Under the pieces are notes generated by a model. The model did no database searches and was not told the DNA's origin. It worked only from the letters and a program-made list of their open reading frames with translations. Position numbers and translations under genes: made by a program. Below, in pieces: positions 61,001 through 64,000 of a stretch of DNA of 64,000 nucleotides. This stretch comes from Owenia fusiformis (taxonomy: Eukaryota > Annelida > Polychaeta > Sabellida > Oweniidae). Location: contig CAIIXF020000010.1 in NCBI GenBank assembly GCA_903813345.2, forward strand, positions 1,417,169-1,481,168. The letters run 5' to 3'. Every line of letters starts with the position of its first letter. The stretch's first letter is position 1.

Positions 61001-63342
61001 TTGCAATGAAAAAACTACTTCACGGCGACCAATCTCATCCTGATATAGCTACATTGTTTGGCAATATTGGTTCAGCATACCATCAAATTGGAGATTACAA
61101 CAAGGCAATTGAATATCATGAGCAGAGTCTTGCAATGAAAAAAAGACTCCACGGAGACCAACCACATCCAGGAATAGCTACATCGTTGTGTAATATTGGT
61201 TTAGTGTACAATCAAATGAGAGATTACAACAAGGCCGTGGCATATCACGAGCAGAGTCTAGCAGTGCAAAATCTACTTCACAGAAACCAACCACATCCAG
61301 GAATAGCTACATCGTTGAATAATATTGGTTTGGCGTACAGTCAAATGGGTGATAATAACAAGGCCATTGAATATCATGAGCAGAGTCTTGCAATGGAAAG
61401 ACTACTTCACGGGGATCAGCCTCATTCAGGAATAGCTGCATCGTTGGGTAGTATTGGTACAGCATACCATCAAAAAGGAGATTACAACAAGTCCATTGAA
61501 TATTATGAGCAGAGTCTTGCAGTGGAAAAACTGCTTCATGGGGATCAACCTCATCCAGAAATAGCTACATCATTGAGTAGTCTTGGTACTACATACCATC
61601 AAAAGGGAGATTACAACAAGTCCATTGAATATTATGAGCAGAGTCTTGAAATGGAAAAACTATTTCATGGAGATCAACCTCATCCAGAAATAGCTACATT
61701 GTTGGGTAATCTTGGTACAGTGTACATGCAAATAGGAGATTACAACAAGGCCATTGAATATCATGAGCAGAGTCTTGCAATAAAAAAACGACTACACGGA
61801 CACCAACCACAACCAGGAATAGCTGCATCGTTGAGTTATATTGGTTTAGCATACCATCAAATGGGAGATTACAACAAGGCTATTGAATATCATCAGGGGA
61901 GTCTTGCAATGAAAAAACTACTTCACGGGGATCAGCCTCATTCAGGAATAGCTGCATCGTTGGGTAGTATTGGTACAGCATACCATCAAATGGGAGATTA
62001 CAACAAGGCCATTGAATATCATCAGCAAAGTATCGCAATGAAACTTCTTCACGTAGACCAGCCACATCCAGGAATAGCTACTTCATTGAATGATATTGGT
62101 TTAGCGTATAGTCAAATGGGTGATAATAACAAGGCCATTGAATATCATGAGCAGAGTATTGCAGCGGAAAAACTACTACACGGAGACCAACCACATTTAG
62201 GAATAGCTGCATCGTTCAGTAATATTGGTTTGGCGTACCATGAAATGGAGGATTACAACAAGGCCGTTGAATATCATGAGCAGAGTCTCACAATGAAGAA
62301 ACTACTTTACGGAGACCAACCACATGTAGAAATATTAACTTCATTAGGTTATATTGGTATAGCATACCATCAAATGAGAGATTACAACAAGGCTATTGAA
62401 TATCGTCAGGAGAGTCTTGCAATGAGGAAACTACTTTTCGGCGACCAACCTCATCCAGGAATAGCTACACTGTTGGGTAGTATTGGTACAGCATATCATC
62501 AAATGAGAGATTACAACAAGGCCATTGAATATCGTCAGGAGAGTCTTGCAATGAAAAAACTACTTCACGGGGATCAGCCTCATTCAGGTATAGCTGCATC
62601 GTTGGGTAGCATTGGTACAACATACTATCAAAAGGGAGATTACAACAAGGCAATAGAATATTTTGAGCAGAGTCTTGCAATGGAAAAACTACTTCACGGA
62701 TACCAACCACATCCAGGAATAGCTTCATTATTCGGTAATATTGGTTTAGCGTACAGTAAAATGGGAGATAACAACAAGGCCATTGAATATCATGAGCAGA
62801 GTCTTGCAATGGAAAAACTACTTAACGGAGACCAACCACATCCAGGAATAGCTACTTCGTTGAATAATATTGGTTTTGCGTACAGTCAAATGGGAGATAA
62901 CAACAAGGCCATTGAATATCATGAGCTGAGTCTTGCAATGGGAAAACTACTTCAAGTGGATCAACCTGATCTAGGAATAGCTACTTCATTGGGTAATATT
63001 GGCATTGCATATGGCAATATGGGAGACTATAATAAAGCCATTGAATATCATGAGCAAAGTCTTGCAATGAAAATATTACTTTACGGGGACCAACCTCATC
63101 CAGGAATAGCTAAATTGTTCGGTAATATTGGTACGGCGTACAGTAAAATGGAGGGTTACAACAAGGCAATTGAAAACTACGCGAAGAGTTTAGAGATTTA
63201 TAGGCAGTTGAATGATGAGAAGAATAATCAAGAAACACTAAGTTTACTGTTTGGGATCGCCCACGCATATTCAGAGTTAGGTGAAGTGGACAAAGCCGTA
63301 GATTACATAGCAAAGGCTCAGGCCATTACAGATGGAAAATAA
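36718..63342 (+). CDS. Gene B: 2A-like leader, two OTU domains, NTase-like domain and TPR array
   Basis: Fourteen coding exons: 36718-37024, 37494-37577, 38035-38148, 41927-42037, 42207-42353, 43568-43839, 44097-44427, 45599-45682, 45860-45979, 48375-48494, 51533-51742, 52169-52470, 52705-53035, 57479-63342. All junctions keep frame; the total is 2798 aa. Domain order: leader with 2A-like motif; coil module 1; OTU-1; coil module 2; OTU-2; helical region; DUF294-type nucleotidyltransferase-like and DUF294_C-like domain; about 32 TPR units. The exon set 37494-44427 is a paralogue of 45599-53035, so half the gene arose by internal duplication. Function unknown; TPRs suggest a scaffold, OTU suggests ubiquitin editing. 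Whether every exon is in one transcript needs RNA evidence. Confidence 0.82.
37494..42353 (+). CDS. Gene B coil module 1 (four exons)
   Basis: Exons 37494-37577 (ELNDLRDKIQGKLKYMDESM), 38035-38148 (acidic, NDDVQMDSDSDNETG), 41927-42037 (VQKLNRLLERLVDIEKKIKV) and 42207-42353 (KKLLEELDDTLEIIRQFETN). All are phase 1 on both sides, so they can be skipped or duplicated without breaking frame. They predict charged helices or coiled coils with an acidic spacer. No known domain was recognised. A 3.66-kb transposon fills the second intron. Confidence 0.75.
37663..37800. mobile_element. Small inverted-end element (GTTATGTAC family), copy 1
   Basis: GGTTATGTACTGGGAGGTTT at the left pairs imperfectly with AAACCGACCGTACATAACTG at the right. 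The internal text (GAGGGATATAT, GAGGGACC) recurs in the larger copy at 56664-57203. Confidence 0.72.
38162..41820. mobile_element. 3.66-kb non-autonomous TIR element
   Basis: CAGGGTGTCCCGAAAGTATG at the left and CATACTTTCGGGACACCCTG at the right are exact inverse copies, followed by C or G runs and CTAGG. It lies in the intron after exon 38035-38148. No transposase could be read. It holds repeated copies of GTGAAAATCGACATG. The target duplication is not clear. Confidence 0.88.
43568..44427 (+). CDS. Gene B OTU-1 (Cys and His kept)
   Basis: Exons 43568-43839 and 44097-44427. NATGDCLFEALAQQL carries the Cys codon at 43729-43731; ELHFVGLVE carries His at 44400-44402. WACTKLFNVNVKIY matches the OTU middle strand. 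Of the three OTU copies in the window only this one keeps both catalytic residues. The Asp three places before Cys in classic OTUs is Thr here. Confidence 0.83.
44695..44810. mobile_element. Half copy of the 13491-14101 MITE family
   Basis: GAAAGGTATATTCCTTGTCA, AATATGGTAGCTATAACCAT and ATGTTTTGATATGGTCAATA match one arm of that element. No second arm is seen. Confidence 0.78.
45599..51742 (+). CDS. Gene B coil module 2 (four exons)
   Basis: Exons 45599-45682 (ELNDLHDTFKGKLRRIEDLM), 45860-45979 (acidic, NDDVQMDSSDSDNET), 48375-48494 (EGLLEQLDDTLHLLQLFETH) and 51533-51742 (VRDLAIKVLQASYKGEGHNL and LETLQTLFKTLTVG). The first three repeat exons of module 1; the VQKLNR exon has no copy here, and the last exon has no partner in module 1. 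All are phase 1. The third exon's donor is followed at once by a transposon insertion. Confidence 0.75.
46402..46506. repeat. Hairpin of about 35-nt arms
   Basis: GAATCTACAGCTACAGGGGG at the left pairs with CCCCCTGCAACTGTGGATTC at the right; GATTGCAATCA and TGCAATCAC also pair. Confidence 0.75.
46561..47301. mobile_element. Foldback element with arms of about 100 bp
   Basis: ATGTTTTCTCTAACTTAAAA at 46561 pairs with the inverse ending at 47301, through ACTGTCACCTATGCAAG and TAACCTACACGCTCTAGTAA. The interior has no recognised gene. Confidence 0.85.
47849..48346. mobile_element. TTAA-flanked MITE, 498 bp (copy 2)
   Basis: Same length, orientation and ends (TTAAAGAGGCACTATGCCAT … GCATCTTTAA) as the copy at 15281-15778. 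It ends 28 bp before the acceptor of exon 48375-48494, so it supplies the intron's 3' end region. Confidence 0.92.
48507..50603. mobile_element. 2.1-kb TIR element with 9-bp target duplication (Mutator-like)
   Basis: TIRs of about 90-100 bp start GGCTTTGTATAAAAAACCTC and include a palindromic ACCCACGTACGTGGGT block. AGTATAACA is repeated exactly at 48498-48506 and 50604-50612. A 9-bp duplication and long TIRs fit Mutator-like or similar elements. No transposase frame is visible. It sits 12 bp past the exon end at 48494. A nested hairpin is at 50001-50142. Confidence 0.9.
50001..50142. repeat. Long hairpin nested in the 2.1-kb element
   Basis: ATGCCATGGTCACATTTGCC at the left and the inverse ending at 50142 are paired, as are GGCGCCCGGCC and GGCCGGGCGCC, and the inner GAGTATTT and AAATACTC. 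Confidence 0.85.
52169..53035 (+). CDS. Gene B OTU-2 (catalytic Cys replaced by Ser)
   Basis: Exons 52169-52470 and 52705-53035. The nucleophile position reads NPGDSLFDSLSHQL: TCT at 52360-52362 where gene A has TGT. His is kept in AHFVSL (53005-53007). The second exon has the same length (331 nt) as in OTU-1. It is likely a pseudo-protease or ubiquitin-binding domain; a single base change separates it from the Cys form. Confidence 0.83.
56112..56541. mobile_element. Foldback element, about 0.43 kb
   Basis: CATATAACCCTGTTTATTTT, GATGTCCAATCAAGATCATT and GTTCCTGACACGTTTGG in the left arm (to about 56250) pair with inverse copies in the right arm (56405-56541). The similar minus and plus ORFs here are the two arms, not genes. 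Confidence 0.88.
56664..57203. mobile_element. Inverted-end element (GTTATGTAC family), copy 2
   Basis: GGTTATGTTCTGGGAGGTTT at the left and AAACGGACCGTACATAACTG at the right match the ends of the copy at 37663-37800. Inside are several short ATATC-rich repeats such as TCACGATATCCTCCG. Confidence 0.75.
57479..63342 (+). CDS. Gene B terminal exon: NTase-like domain and TPR array
   Basis: A 5864-nt exon. It begins ESTEFMYLLGRKIKDCDQVT, a helical stretch. GLGSLARKEVTAWSDLES (58072-58125) fits the DUF294/GlnD nucleotidyltransferase pattern, with Glu in the second acidic place; LDIPV may supply the third acid. A helical part follows (IYRFATISINILKLLYN, NPLDIIEELYENNVLSE) that resembles DUF294_C. 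From about 59215 come about 32 TPR-like units. The ATG at 57352 lies before the acceptor TTTTTCAG and is in frame, so an internal promoter product is possible. Confidence 0.85.
59215..63330 (+). repeat. Coding array of about 32 TPR-like units, 43 residues each
   Basis: Units of 129 bp follow NIGxAYxxMGDYNKAIEYHE then QSLAMxKLLHGDQPHPGIAT. This resembles kinesin-light-chain or nephrocystin-type TPRs, which usually repeat every 42 residues. Unit 22 (near 62040) has lost one codon. Units 17, 23 and 29 (starting 61315, 62086 and 62860) are unusually alike, which shows a six-unit higher-order repeat. Confidence 0.9.
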
Positions 63343-64000
63343 CATACCATGAGCGACGTTCTTGAACTCTGTCAAATCTATATCAGAGACAGGAATTGTT
63401 TCATTCATCAATTCGCGATGTTTGGTTTATTTTTACAAATTTTTACGAATTAAGTAATTGTTATTTCACGAAGGAATGGTTGCCTCAACCTTCTTAATTC
63501 TGACTGATATCCAAATGTTTTGATGATATTGTGCCCATTATCAGCCAAATGGCTACTGTATAACTGATAAGAATGGTCATGATTTTTATTGAAGAATTCT
63601 ATTTTGAATCAATGTAAAATACCTACATTAAAAAATTTCCATATCATCTTTTCCTTCATATTGTATACATTATTCAACAGAGGAATTTGGAGATTCAGAA
63701 AGAGATAACATGATCATAGACGCTATAAGATACATGTCGCTGTTTTTAGTACATGTAGCTATTGTCCGATTATTGTATATCATAATACAATAAATATGAA
63801 AAAGCCATCCAGTATGTTACAAATTCAAGCTCGTTAACATTTTAGTTTTTTTAAATGTGTATATTGTTATAATTAGTAAGTAATTTGTTGGGACTGTGAT
63901 ACAATGCTATATCTATATCTACTAAATCAGGCAATAATGGTCTACAAGACCTGTATTAAATACTTATAGGGGACGTTATTATCACAAAACTAATATTATT
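63343..64000 (+). other. 3' flank of gene B with a poly-A signal
   Basis: AATAAA at 63789-63794, about 450 bp past the stop, is the best candidate poly-A signal. After it, 63922-64000 matches part of the 11241-12263 foldback arm (CAATAATGGTCTACAAGACC against CAACAATGGTCTGGACGACC), running off the window. Confidence 0.6.

Noticed and set aside
60533-63313. Minus-strand ORFs with DIQWPCCNLPFD repeats
   Set aside because: They are antisense shadows of the TPR array.

Overview
This is a 64-kb window of an AT-rich, intron-rich animal genome. Spliced genes with GT/AG introns, dense short inverted-repeat transposons, a LINE tail with a poly-A end, and expanded TPR/OTU genes with a 2A-like N-terminus all suggest a marine invertebrate. 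An invertebrate deuterostome (hemichordate, echinoderm or amphioxus type) is my best guess, but the species cannot be read from the sequence. No bacterial operons, rRNA, tRNA or CRISPR arrays were seen.

Region 1 (233-21315, minus strand) is most of an HSD17B4 gene, the peroxisomal multifunctional enzyme type 2. Its order is SDR dehydrogenase, hydratase-2 (MaoC-like), then sterol-carrier SCP2 domains. I assembled 25 exon positions whose phases all join; the last exon lies beyond coordinate 1. The gene is unusual in three ways. Exon 8 is present twice and exon 14 four times in tandem. The C-terminus carries two SCP2 domains in a row. Two minisatellites next to real splice donors repeat donor-like sequence many times. 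Its introns are full of foldback and TTAA- or TA-flanked elements.

Region 2 (24629-26798, minus strand) is a two-exon gene for a secreted protein with a PI-PLC X catalytic domain (651 aa).

Region 3 (about 28.2-63.8 kb, plus strand) holds two tandem paralogues. Both begin with a short exon that ends in a hydrophobic stretch and a 2A-like VEANPGP motif. Gene A (29137-33449, 603 aa) continues with one OTU domain and a DUF294-type nucleotidyltransferase-like domain, then stops early. Gene B (36718-63342, 14 coding exons, 2798 aa) has a duplicated coil-plus-OTU module, the nucleotidyltransferase-like and DUF294_C-like region, and a single-exon array of about 32 TPR-like repeats of 43 residues. 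The three OTU copies differ at catalytic positions: one keeps Cys and His, one has lost Cys, one has lost His. The best reading is a lineage-specific, possibly immune or ubiquitin-linked scaffold family made as two polypeptides by 2A-type recoding. That role is inference.

The introns of gene B carry several transposons, including a 2.1-kb element with 9-bp target-site duplications inserted just inside a splice donor. Three repeat families recur in both halves of the window.
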